Below, piece after piece: positions 44,601 through 51,661 of a DNA stretch of 64,000 nt. The position numbers and the translations under genes are program-made. Origin of the DNA: Isoalcanivorax pacificus W11-5 (GTDB lineage Bacteria; Pseudomonadota; Gammaproteobacteria; Pseudomonadales; Alcanivoracaceae). The notes under the pieces were generated by a model. It was given only the letters and a program-made list of their open reading frames with translations, was not told the origin of the DNA and did no database searches. The stretch covers positions 2,542,001 through 2,606,000 of the forward strand of contig NZ_CP004387.1 in the NCBI RefSeq assembly GCF_000299335.2, written 5' to 3'. Numbering within the stretch: the first letter of the stretch is position 1; every line of letters starts with the position of its first letter.

Positions 44601-44714
44601 GCCTTCTTCTCAAGCATGGCGATTACCATCATGGCCGGCCTCGCGTTTGCCACCGTGCTCACCATGGTGGCCGTACCGGTGCTGTACGCCCTTTTCTTCC
44701 GCGTGCGGTTCTAA
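41679..44714 (+). CDS. RND-family efflux permease
   Basis: The product is 1011 residues, the usual size. It opens with the RND hallmark IERPVNTWLIILACLLGGLWG and the pore-domain start YPGATAAEVEEEITEPLE. TM4 has GMLVDNAIVIAEGM, which carries the proton-relay Asp; the second half has GMLMKNAIVLIDEVD. It is a proton-driven inner-membrane pump of the hydrophobe/amphiphile (AcrB) superfamily, in the ungrouped branch with shorter loops. In hydrocarbon degraders such pumps often export solvents; the substrate here is not known. Confidence 0.92.
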   Translation: MDIARASIERPVNTWLIILACLLGGLWGMNNIGRLEDPAFTIKMALVITPYPGATAAEVEEEITEPLESAIQQLPQLKRLTSRSRPGESIIKVEIKNQYDGDTMPQVWDELRRKVGDAQSSLPRGAVKSTVYDDYGDVFGIFFSVVAPDLSDAEIRELSRFLRRELLTVPNVSKVTTAGEPVEVIYVEISQERLVSLGIPLEAVLNTLQSENRVQSGGSVEIDGRRIRISGEPGFDSVAAIEALRIGRPGSTEQVSLIDVATVYRGATDTPSELIYHNGERAFTLAVAGLQTANIVDVGHAVSEHLEKIRHRIPLGVHIEPIYQQHLVVDKAIDDFLVSLALSVAIVIGVLCLTMGWRVGVAVGSTLLLTVLGTVFFMAMFAIEMERISLGALIIAMGMLVDNAIVIAEGMLIGIQRGQSAKDAASDASRRTQMPLLGATVIGIMAFSGIGLSQDVTGEFLFSLFAVISISLLLSWLLAITVTPLMGHYLFDGHQYEEGEDPYAHASYVKYRNILISALKNRGLTITALVMITVLSVVGFGFVRHAFFPPSNTPMFYLNVWLRQGADIQETARQLAGMEKLILEHDEVEAVTAFVGKGASRFMLTYEPELPNPSYGQLIVRVTDRHLIDGLIEKLRVTLAKQYPSIEIYPQKLMFGPGGGAKIEARFKGSDPAVLRHLGEQARLLFEKSGVVQDIRIDWRTQEIVVVPHYDEERARIAGVGRADVKTSSLFATTGIQAGTYRERDTHIPIVVRPPENERGSVGRLADRVMWSSAEQAYVPVSQVVSGLEIATEESLIHRRNRVRALEVQADPSGDLTADQALRQLRGTLEAMPLPKGYVLEWGGEYENASEAQASLAQQVPIGFLVMLVISILLFGKVRQPLVIWLIVPMSICGVSIGLLLTGQPFTFMAMLGFLSLSGMLMKNAIVLIDEVDAQVEDGKLMRDALVDGSVSRLRPVFLAAFTTILGMIPLMWDAFFSSMAITIMAGLAFATVLTMVAVPVLYALFFRVRF

Positions 44715-44937
44715 GGATGCTCTTCAACACCACGCATTCTGGCATAACTCGGCCTGCTCTCACGTGTCCGCCGACGATCACATAATCCGGCTGAGTTTTG
44801 CCGAAACCGAACACGCCATCAAGAAGCGCCTGGCATATTGCAGATGTCTTCAAACACATAACACCCTCCTGAGGCTGGCCAAGTTATTCCCTGGTGCGCT
44901 CCAGCCCGTCTAGCGCATGGCCAATTCAGGAGAACCC

Positions 44938-45270
44938 ATGATCCTTCAATGCCCCGGCTGCCGGTCCACCCGGATCGCAGCCCATCACACTGGCCGCAAG
45001 GTCTGCACCTCAGTAGGCACAGTTGCAGGTGCTGCCAGCGGCGTCGCAGCAGCGTCCACTGGCGCTCGCATCGGTGCAACGGTCGGAGCCATCGCTGGCC
45101 CTGCCGGGTCCGCCCTTGGCGGCCTGACCGGTGCCCTGCTTGGCGGAGTAGTCGGCGCTATTGCCGGCGGGTCTGCCGGCGCTGCTCTTGGCGATTTCGT
45201 CGATGACAACATTCTCGACAACTTCGAGTGCCTGGATTGCGGACACACGTTCAGCGTGGATACCGACTGA
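44938..45270 (+). CDS. Small glycine-zipper protein with a split zinc ribbon
   Basis: The product is 110 residues. A Cys pair, CPGC (residues 5-8), opens the protein and a second pair, CLDC, closes it. Together they could make one zinc ribbon. Between them are about 70 residues of glycine-zipper repeats (GARIGATVGAIAGPAGSALGG, then LGGVVGAIAGGSAGAALGD) that would form membrane helices. ATG 44938 has AGGAGA upstream; an upstream ATG at 44917 is less likely. It is the first gene of the mobile-element-like region and precedes radC. The function is unknown. Confidence 0.72.
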   Translation: MILQCPGCRSTRIAAHHTGRKVCTSVGTVAGAASGVAAASTGARIGATVGAIAGPAGSALGGLTGALLGGVVGAIAGGSAGAALGDFVDDNILDNFECLDCGHTFSVDTD

Positions 45271-45306
45271 TCCGCCAGCATCCGCCCCCTAACCCCTATC
45301 CGCCCC

Positions 45307-45330
45307 AAGCCCGCCTCGTACGGGCTTTTT
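45307..45330 (+). terminator. Rho-independent terminator before radC
   Basis: The stem AAGCCCG / CGGGCTT with a seven-base loop is followed by TTTGC. It ends 17 bases before the radC start. Similar hairpins precede other genes of this module (47121, 49852, 55800). Confidence 0.82.
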
Positions 45331-45346
45331 GCTTTCTGGAGTCCCT

Positions 45347-45841
45347 ATGTCCAAAACACCCTACATCAAGAACGATCAAGGGCTGTATCGCGTTCGCGGC
45401 TATGTCAGCCCGGACCAGCTGGTCCAGATCGCCGCCGATATCCTGCTTGAGGATCTCGCCGGCCAGGAGAACCTGACCCGCCCGGAGGATGCCGCCCGCT
45501 TCCTGCAACTGTCGCTTGCCCGAGAGAAGAACGAGCACTTTGCCGTCCTGTTCCTCAACAACAAGCACCAGGTCATCAGCTTCGAGCGGCTGTTCACCGG
45601 CACCATCGATGGCGCTGCCGTCTACCCCCGGGTGGTGGTCCAGCGCGCCCTGGAGAACAACGCGGCAGCGGTGATCTTCGCGCACAACCATCCCTCCGGA
45701 TGCCCCGATCCCTCAGAGGCGGACCGGGCCATCACCCGCCGTCTCACCGAGGCCCTCGGCCTGGTAGACGTACGGGTACTGGATCACTTCGTCGTATCAC
45801 AGAGCACCTGGGTCAGCCTGGCCGAACGCGGCTGGCTGTGA
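45347..45841 (+). CDS. RadC-family JAB/MPN metalloprotein of the mobile element
   Basis: The product is 164 residues. The metal-binding JAMM motif is complete: HNHPSGCPDPSEAD. The N-terminal helix-hairpin-helix of chromosomal RadC is missing, as is usual for the short forms on plasmids and integrative elements. ATG 45347 has CTGGAG upstream. The last codons are GGC TGG CTG TGA. The TGA is the first three bases of the IS3-family element inserted here, while the original TAA stop is found after the element at 47101. The protein is therefore unchanged. Confidence 0.9.
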   Translation: MSKTPYIKNDQGLYRVRGYVSPDQLVQIAADILLEDLAGQENLTRPEDAARFLQLSLAREKNEHFAVLFLNNKHQVISFERLFTGTIDGAAVYPRVVVQRALENNAAAVIFAHNHPSGCPDPSEADRAITRRLTEALGLVDVRVLDHFVVSQSTWVSLAERGWL

Positions 45842-45900
45842 ACCTGCCCCGCTGAAACGGACGCCAGGAAGCGATATTCTCATCGCACCTGGAGGTTCTC

Positions 45901-46194
45901 ATGCAACGTATACCCCGTCGTCGCTACACAGACGATTTCAAGGCTCAGGCGGTCACGCTGGCCGGCTCAATCGGTCGTGCTCAAGCGGCACGACAGCTGG
46001 ATATATCCGTCAAAACACTGGCCAACTGGCTGGATGCATCACGGGCCGAGCGGCCCGTGAGCTCACCCTCGCGTGCACCGGTTAGCGACCTGGAAAGTGA
46101 GCTGGAGCGGCTCCGAGCCGAGAATGCCACGCTCAAGATCGAGCGTGAAATCTTAAAAAAAGCGACGGCGTTCTTCGCCAAGGAGTCCAAGTGA
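45901..46194 (+). CDS. IS3-family transposase OrfA
   Basis: The product is 97 residues. The N-terminal helix-turn-helix is RRYTDDFKAQAVTLAGSIGRAQAARQLD, and the C-terminal leucine-zipper-like part is LESELERLRAENATLKIERE. It ends AFFAKESK at a TGA that overlaps the orfB GTG start. Near its end the frame reads TTA AAA AAA GCG (46153-46164). The A-run A AAA AAA is a good slippery site for the -1 shift used by IS3 elements to make OrfAB, and the -1 frame is open from there into orfB. Confidence 0.93.
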   Translation: MQRIPRRRYTDDFKAQAVTLAGSIGRAQAARQLDISVKTLANWLDASRAERPVSSPSRAPVSDLESELERLRAENATLKIEREILKKATAFFAKESK

Positions 46195-47057
46195 AATACG
46201 CCTTCGTCGCTCGTGAACGGGCTCTGTTTCCGGTCAGGTTGCTATGCCGAGTGCTGGCAGTCTCGGTGTCCGGTTTCTATGACTACCTGCGTCGGCAGTC
46301 AGCACCGCGCCGGGATTCAGACGCGATGCTTCGGGCGGACCTTCATGCCATCCATGCGGTCAGCCGCCGGACCTACGGCCGTCCACGTCTGGTCAGGGCG
46401 TTGCGAGCCCGTGCTCATGTTGTCGGCCACAAGCGTGTTGCCCGCCTGATGCGCGAGGAGGCGCTTCAGGGCAAGGTGAAGGGCGGCTTCAAGCCCCGCA
46501 CTACCGATAGCCAGCACAGGCGGCAGGTGGCTCAGAACCTGCTGGATCGCCAGTTCGCCGTAGACAGTCCTGTGCCGGCCTGGGTGGGAGATATTACCTA
46601 CATTCCCACCAGGGAGGGTTGGCTGTATCTGGCTGTGGTACTCAGCCTGCAAACCCGGCAGGTGCTCGGCTACAGCCTGTCCGAGCGCATGCCTGACGAC
46701 TTGGTGCAGCAGGCATTCCTCAATGCCTGGACCGCTTCGCCGGTCGGTGAGGGCGTGCTGTTCCACTCCGATCGTGGCAGCCAATATGCGAGCGGTGACT
46801 TCCGTGCGATGATCGCTGCGCTGGGCTTCGTGCCGAGCATGAGTCGCAAAGGTAATTGCTGGGATAACGCCGTGGCTGAGAGCTTCTTCGCGACGCTCAA
46901 AAACGAGGAAGTCACGGGCGCGTATGCCAGCAAAGCGGAGGCACATAACGCTATTGCCAGCTACATCCACGGCTTTTACAACCCCACAAGGTTGCACTCA
47001 GCCCTCGGATACGTGTCACCCAATGACTATGCAAGCAGACTGAAACACGCAGCTTGA
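46191..47057 (+). CDS. IS3-family transposase OrfB (DDE integrase domain)
   Basis: The product is 288 residues from GTG 46191. An HTH_21-like segment (SRRTYGRPRLVRALR) precedes the rve/DDE integrase core. The catalytic residues lie in VGDITYIPT (D), HSDRGSQYASGDF (D) and DNAVAESFFATLKNE (E). It is expected to act as the OrfAB fusion made by -1 frameshifting at the A-run in orfA. It is complete and apparently functional. Confidence 0.95.
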   Translation: MKYAFVARERALFPVRLLCRVLAVSVSGFYDYLRRQSAPRRDSDAMLRADLHAIHAVSRRTYGRPRLVRALRARAHVVGHKRVARLMREEALQGKVKGGFKPRTTDSQHRRQVAQNLLDRQFAVDSPVPAWVGDITYIPTREGWLYLAVVLSLQTRQVLGYSLSERMPDDLVQQAFLNAWTASPVGEGVLFHSDRGSQYASGDFRAMIAALGFVPSMSRKGNCWDNAVAESFFATLKNEEVTGAYASKAEAHNAIASYIHGFYNPTRLHSALGYVSPNDYASRLKHAA

Positions 47058-47120
47058 TTCACGGCTTCTTGGCGTACGTTTTCGCGGGACAGGTTCACTG
47101 TAACCCTCCCTATTCCCATT

Positions 47121-47142
47121 GCCCGGCCACTCCGGCCCGGGC
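47121..47142 (+). terminator. GC-rich hairpin before the DUF932 gene
   Basis: GCCCGGCC ACTCC GGCCCGGGC pairs with one bulge and is followed by GTTT. Before the IS insertion this would have been the terminator just after the radC stop. It lies 27 bases before the DUF932 start. Confidence 0.6.
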
Positions 47143-47168
47143 GTTTATGCCGTTACAGGAGAAACACC

Positions 47169-48128
47169 ATGGCACATCAAGTCGAGCAAATGGCCTATGT
47201 GGGCCGCACGCCCTGGCATGGCTTGGGCAATAAGCTGGCGGAGAAGCAGCCGCTGGAAGTCTGGATGGAACAGGCCGGTCTGGACTGGACCATCCGCGAG
47301 ACACCCGTCCGATTCATCAATGGCGATAAAGGCCACCTCGGGGAGATCCTCTCTTTCGATGACCACAAGGTGCTGTATCGCTCGGACACCCATGCCCCAC
47401 TGTCCGTGGTCAGCCAGCGCTACCAGGTGGTACAGCCCCGGGAGATCATGGAGTTCTATCGCGATCTCACCGAGAAGTCCGGCTTCGAGCTGGAAACCGC
47501 CGGCAGCCTGAAGGGCGGACGGAAGATCTGGGCTCTGGCGAAGACCGGCCAGAGTGGCTTGCTGAAAGGCAACGACCGCACCGATGCCTACGTGCTACTA
47601 GCCACGGCCTGCGACGGCACGCTCGCGACCACGGCCCAGTTCACCAGTGTCCGTGTGGTGTGCAACAACACCCTAGCAGTGGCGCTCAATGGCCAGTCCC
47701 AGTGCGTGAAGGTGTCTCACCGCAGCGTGTTCGATGCGGAGGCGGTCAAAAAGCAGATGGGCATTTCCGTGTCCGCTTGGGACGACTTCATGTACAGCCT
47801 GAAGACGCTGAGCGAGCGCAAGGTGAGGCAGTCGGAAGCGGAGAAGTTCATCCGTTCCCTGTTCCAGCCTCGCCCGGGCCAGGCTGAGCAGAAATCGAAC
47901 GAACGCGCTATGGCGAAAGTCCTCGGGCTGTTTGAGGGAGAAGGCCGGGGGGCTGACCTGCCCTCTTGCCGGAGCACCGCCTATGGCCTGCTGAACGCGG
48001 TGACAGAGTTTGTCGACCATGAACGCCGGGCACGGAGTAATGATTACCGGCTCGACTCTGCCTGGTTTGGCCATGGGGCCAAGCTAAAGCAGCAAGCACT
48101 GGATCTGACCTTAGACTTGGTAGCCTAG
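47169..48128 (+). CDS. DUF932 phage/plasmid-like protein
   Basis: The product is 319 residues. It matches DUF932/TIGR03299-type proteins by its opening (MAHQVEQMAYVGRTPWHGLG) and by VVSQRYQVVQPREIMEFY, LLATACDGTLATTAQFTSVRVVCNNTL and the end (SAWFGHGAKLKQQALDL). These proteins are common on plasmids, phages and integrative elements next to recombination genes; their activity is not established. ATG 47169 has AGGAGAAAC upstream. It would follow radC directly without the IS. Confidence 0.9.
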   Translation: MAHQVEQMAYVGRTPWHGLGNKLAEKQPLEVWMEQAGLDWTIRETPVRFINGDKGHLGEILSFDDHKVLYRSDTHAPLSVVSQRYQVVQPREIMEFYRDLTEKSGFELETAGSLKGGRKIWALAKTGQSGLLKGNDRTDAYVLLATACDGTLATTAQFTSVRVVCNNTLAVALNGQSQCVKVSHRSVFDAEAVKKQMGISVSAWDDFMYSLKTLSERKVRQSEAEKFIRSLFQPRPGQAEQKSNERAMAKVLGLFEGEGRGADLPSCRSTAYGLLNAVTEFVDHERRARSNDYRLDSAWFGHGAKLKQQALDLTLDLVA

Positions 48129-48273
48129 CCGCTGCCCGGAAAGGTTTATCGCTATGCCTGCTGGCTGGATATCCCAACCAACGCCCCCAGAAATTCCCTC
48201 CGCGACTCACCTCCCAAGCCCCGAACTGATAGCTCATATTGGGCGCTCCAACAACAACCTGAGGAGCATATCC

Positions 48274-48417
48274 ATGAGCAAAACCAAAACCCCGATGAAC
48301 CAGAAGGCTGCCAGCCGGATTCAGTCAAACACTGCGCAGCAACAGGGAGGCAAGGTGTCTAAGGGCTCCTTTTCTGCCCGTGCCACACGCGCAGCCGCAC
48401 GCAATGGCGGCAAGTGA
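48274..48417 (+). CDS. Small basic protein, 47 residues
   Basis: The product MSKTKTPMNQKAASRIQS... is rich in Lys, Arg, Gln and Ala, with no hydrophobic core. ATG 48274 has GAGGAG at good spacing, and the frame ends ten bases before the next (convergent) gene. It looks like the small basic proteins often found after DUF932 in integrative elements. It may bind nucleic acid; the function is unknown. Confidence 0.6.
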   Translation: MSKTKTPMNQKAASRIQSNTAQQQGGKVSKGSFSARATRAAARNGGK

Positions 48418-48427
48418 CACAACCAGA

Positions 48428-49627
48428 TCAGGCCGCTAGTTCAGCGGCCTGATCTCGGTATTCATTCCAATAATCAGGGAACGACGCCAAAAGCGAGTTA
48501 TGTTCCTTTGGTTTAAGGGCACCATGCGAGTTTGCCAGCTCTGCCTCCTGTCTTATGAAGGCGCTCCAGGCGAGAGATATCTTTGCCATAAGAAGCGAGA
48601 GTCTGACGTCGTATCCTTCGGGCAGTATATTTTTCACGAATGCGCGCAGTTGATCGTCTTGAGGAACGGTTCCATTACGCCACTCATGCAGGCGCCGCCA
48701 TTGGGTCTCGAAATCTGCTGCAGCCTGATCTTTTTCTCGTTCTGGCTCCATAGTCTCCGCTAGGCGCCGTTTAGGCGTAGGCATGTAGGAAGCAAGCCGT
48801 CTCCAGGATAAAGGCTTTCCATCGCCTAATTGTAATCGCCAGCTATCCATGAGGGCCTCAAATGGCCGCCAATCAGAGGCTCCACCTTCTTGCGGTGCCA
48901 TGCGAGAGAACGCCCCCTCCAACACCATTCTTTCTTTAACTTCTGAGAAATTCGGCGCTTCTTTCATGGCCACCAAGAGATCAAGAGAGAACTCACATAG
49001 CAGCCGGTAGTAGAAGTCGATTCTGCCGTAGTGTAGCCACCGTAGAAGCGCCGCCTGGGATGGGCTATCGCTATCCGCGAGCAACACCACCCAGCCCTCC
49101 ACACCCCGTTCGACAACAGTTCTCGGAACCGAGCATTTGTAGTCCAGTGAGTCAGTAATTACACGAGCGATATCTTCATTTGAGCCACCATTCGTTATAG
49201 CTTCTCTTGCCCGCTTAATAAGACGCTGCTCAGATTTGATTCGCTCTCTTACGAAGCCAGCCGCATGCCCTGGAGCGAGCAATCGCTCTTCAGCAAATGA
49301 ACGCATACACATGTCCCACTGCCAGCCATTCGAGAGCTTGTAGTACTTACAGTCTGAAACCGACTCAGACAGCGCCTCTATCTCTGGACTTACTCGCGCG
49401 ATGAATGATTCGATCTCCGAAGCCTTTCGGGTCGATATTCCATCGCTTGACGTCAATTTCCTAAGGGTTTTTGAGTCTGCTGGCGGTGCAACTCCCTCGC
49501 GCCTCGCCATTTCTCTGACGGCCTCGGCAGGAGTCGCTGGCAAGCCGAACCATGTCATCACATCCTTCAAAGGAGGCAAGACAGGCGTCTCCACCAAGGG
49601 CAAATCGATCACTACCTTCTTCGCCAT
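48428..49627 (-). CDS. Uncharacterised 399-residue cargo protein
   Basis: I do not recognise this protein. It starts MAKKVVIDLPLVETPVLPPL, continues with a possible short helix-turn-helix-like stretch (AREGVAPPADSKTLRKLTSS), and is otherwise helical, with no membrane segment or nucleotide-binding motif. It is on the opposite strand to the surrounding DUF932/YqaJ genes and is visibly more A/T-rich. That suggests later insertion into the module, as for the large gene at 51662. It could be a defence or accessory cargo gene; there is no direct evidence of function. Confidence 0.7.
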   Translation of the reverse strand: MAKKVVIDLPLVETPVLPPLKDVMTWFGLPATPAEAVREMARREGVAPPADSKTLRKLTSSDGISTRKASEIESFIARVSPEIEALSESVSDCKYYKLSNGWQWDMCMRSFAEERLLAPGHAAGFVRERIKSEQRLIKRAREAITNGGSNEDIARVITDSLDYKCSVPRTVVERGVEGWVVLLADSDSPSQAALLRWLHYGRIDFYYRLLCEFSLDLLVAMKEAPNFSEVKERMVLEGAFSRMAPQEGGASDWRPFEALMDSWRLQLGDGKPLSWRRLASYMPTPKRRLAETMEPEREKDQAAADFETQWRRLHEWRNGTVPQDDQLRAFVKNILPEGYDVRLSLLMAKISLAWSAFIRQEAELANSHGALKPKEHNSLLASFPDYWNEYRDQAAELAA

Positions 49628-49851
49628 TCGGCTTTCATCCCACTATAAATTATCGACTGCTTGCAACAATCCTTGGCCACCACCATCAGTCGCTGCCGGA
49701 GCCTTGAATATCAAAATCCGGTGGCCTTAGCTAATGCCTTCGGACCCACTTCGCTCGACGCTATTCCCGTAGCCTATCCCAGCATTTTTCAAAAACATAA
49801 TACCGATGTGACCCGGGACCCAATCAGCCCCGGAACACCACCAATCATCAC

Positions 49852-49883
49852 AAGCCCGACCGGGAAACCGGGCGGGCTTTTTG
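49852..49883 (+). terminator. Rho-independent terminator before the 49903 gene
   Basis: AAGCCCG-A-CCGG-GAAA-CCGG-G-CGGGCTT is a long GC stem followed by TTTTGC. It is read on the plus strand, 20 bases before the next start. It shares the sequence style and tail (GGGCTTTTTGCTTT) with the hairpin before radC. Confidence 0.85.
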
Positions 49884-49902
49884 CTTTTCAGGAGCACAAC
49901 AC

Positions 49903-50412
49903 ATGAAACCAACCAACGAACATCACGAGCAGCCGATGCAGGCGGGCGCCCCAACGCCATCCCTTTCCCCTCACCTTATGGCCGTCTGGGGCGCCTTCCT
50001 GCATGAAGGGCTGATGCTGAACGCCAAGAACGGCGGGCGCGCTTCCGCGATCCTGGAGTTATGGGGTCAGGGGTGCGTCGAGCTGATCATGGCCGTCTGC
50101 GAGTTCATCCCCGACATCTGGAAGCAGGTGCAGCCCTACTGGTATGGCCCACAGGATTTTCCCGGCGTGTTCGAGTACGAGGTGGTGTCCATCTTGGGCG
50201 AGCAGCTGGGTAACTACATTCTCAAGCGCGATGGCGACCTGCCCTCCCAGGCGGAAGCCGAGCGGATGATTACCGCACTGGTAGTGACCTTCTTCAGCCA
50301 GGGCGACATCGTCGTCAAGGAAGACGACCCTGAGATTCCCACCGAGCGCCTGGTGAATCTGCACCAGCGCTTCCGCGAACGGCTGGACCAGCTGGCGGGA
50401 GGTGAGGCATGA
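49903..50412 (+). CDS. Conserved-looking hypothetical protein upstream of yqaJ
   Basis: The product is 169 residues, soluble and acidic. The core is LSPHLMAVWGAFLHEGLMLNA followed by helical sequence (ASAILELWGQGCVELIMAVCEF). The family is not recognised. The start ATG 49903 has CAGGAG upstream. It overlaps the yqaJ start by four bases (ATGA), so the two are translationally coupled and likely work together in the recombination module. Confidence 0.75.
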   Translation: MKPTNEHHEQPMQAGAPTPSLSPHLMAVWGAFLHEGLMLNAKNGGRASAILELWGQGCVELIMAVCEFIPDIWKQVQPYWYGPQDFPGVFEYEVVSILGEQLGNYILKRDGDLPSQAEAERMITALVVTFFSQGDIVVKEDDPEIPTERLVNLHQRFRERLDQLAGGEA

Positions 50413-51410
50413 GTACCTCCCGTATCCGCAAGGACAACCACCGCCCGGCCCTGCGGCTGGTCTCCACCCGGGACATGAGCCGGGAGGACTGGCTGCAGGT
50501 ACGCAAGCAAGGCATCGGCAGCAGCGATGCCGCGACTGCCGTAGGCCTCAACCCGTACCAGTCGCCGCTGGAGCTTTGGATGGTAAAGACCGGCCGGGAT
50601 CAGGACTTGCCCAAACCTGACCCGGAGGACATGAGTTCACCGCTGTACTGGGGTCATGTGCTGGAGCCGGTGGTGGCCGAGCACTATGCCCGCAAGACCG
50701 GCAACAAGGTCCGTCGGCTGAATGCCGTGCTGCAGCATCCGGACCCAGACAAGGCCTGGATGCTGGCCAACCTGGATTACACCGTGGTCGGTAACGACGC
50801 GGTACAGATCCTGGAGTGCAAGACGGCGGGCGAGTTCGGTGCCCGACTGTGGCGAGATGGGGTGCCTGAGTACATTCAGTGCCAGGTGCAACATCAGCTG
50901 GCGGTCACCGGGAAGCAGGCAGCGGACGTCTGCGTGCTGCTCTGTGGGCAGGACTTGCAGGTGTTCCGGATCGAGCGGGACGAGGAGGTCATCGAGCGCC
51001 TGATCGCGCTGGAGCGTGCCTTTTGGCATCACGTGGAAACGGACACCCCGCCAGAGGCGGACGGCAGTGATTCAGCGGGGCGCGCCCTGCAGGCGCTCTA
51101 CCCCCGCGATGCCGGCACGGTGTTGGACCTGTCCGGGAACGCCTCGCTCTGCGGCGACTTCGACGAGCTGTTGGATATCCGTGAGCGGCTCAGCCGCCTG
51201 CAAACCCGGGAATCGACCCTCAAGCAGCGCATCCAGCAGACCATGGGTGACGCCAGCAAGGCGGTATTCCCGAGCGGCGAGGTGTCCTGGAAACGCAGCC
51301 AGGACAGCACGGTACTGGACAGCAAGCGACTGCTTCAGGACCAGCCTGATCTGCTGGCGGAGTACGGGACCATTAAGTCGGGTTCGCGCCGCTTCCTAGT
51401 GCGGTCATGA
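50409..51410 (+). CDS. YqaJ-type viral recombinase/exonuclease
   Basis: The product is 333 residues. It matches the lambda-exonuclease-like YqaJ family: DWLQVRKQGIGSSDAATAVGLNPYQSP at the start, LEPVVAEHYA, and the catalytic Asp and Glu-x-Lys in MLANLDYTVVG and ILECKTAGEF, with CQVQHQLAVTG next. Such nucleases chew 5' ends for single-strand-annealing recombination in phages and integrative elements. The last 190 bases (51221-51410) are repeated in diverged form at 55599-55788, beyond a large opposite-strand gene. The present C-terminus was therefore probably acquired with that insertion. Confidence 0.92.
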   Translation: MSTSRIRKDNHRPALRLVSTRDMSREDWLQVRKQGIGSSDAATAVGLNPYQSPLELWMVKTGRDQDLPKPDPEDMSSPLYWGHVLEPVVAEHYARKTGNKVRRLNAVLQHPDPDKAWMLANLDYTVVGNDAVQILECKTAGEFGARLWRDGVPEYIQCQVQHQLAVTGKQAADVCVLLCGQDLQVFRIERDEEVIERLIALERAFWHHVETDTPPEADGSDSAGRALQALYPRDAGTVLDLSGNASLCGDFDELLDIRERLSRLQTRESTLKQRIQQTMGDASKAVFPSGEVSWKRSQDSTVLDSKRLLQDQPDLLAEYGTIKSGSRRFLVRS

Positions 51411-51627
51411 GCCCCTCAGCGATGCTCCGCCTACCGAAAGCACTGTACTTGAGAACGTCGAGTAGCGACTTGAGGCGCATGGCGGGCAGCTTTCTGAACG
51501 TATTCAGAAGCAGTGCCTCTGCCTCATTGCGTGCCGCTATGATGCGCTCGGTGGCGGAGCGTCGCTCTCCCCGCAAAGCAGAGAGCCCAGAGAAATGCCC
51601 AGTACCGATCGCAGCTTCGGGAGCAGG
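51373..51627 (-). pseudogene. Possible gene-tail remnant antisense to the yqaJ end
   Basis: Between stops on the minus strand the frame reads a helical, charged sequence (RIIAARNEAEALLLNTFRKL, then AMRLKSLLDVLKYSAFGRRS) with no good start or ribosome site. It may be the tail of a gene brought in with the 51662-55420 insert, or chance. It overlaps the yqaJ stop. A plus-strand frame over the same bases (51407-51631) looks no better. Confidence 0.2.
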
Positions 51628-51661
51628 CTAAATCTCGGCACCCCGGCGATTAGCCACTCCA

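Larger units (their letters stand above)
45839..47097 (+). mobile_element. IS3-family insertion sequence, intact, with 33-bp inverted repeats and 3-bp target duplication
   Basis: The left end is 45839-45871 (TGAACCTGCCCCGCTG...) and the right end 47065-47097 (...CGGGACAGGTTCA). They match as inverted repeats over 33 bases with a few mismatches and carry the IS3-type terminal TG/CA. The duplicated target CTG flanks it at 45836-45838 and 47098-47100. Two overlapping frames (orfA 45901-46194, orfB 46191-47057) are both open, so it looks recently active. It is inserted exactly between the last sense codon and stop codon of radC. Confidence 0.93.
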
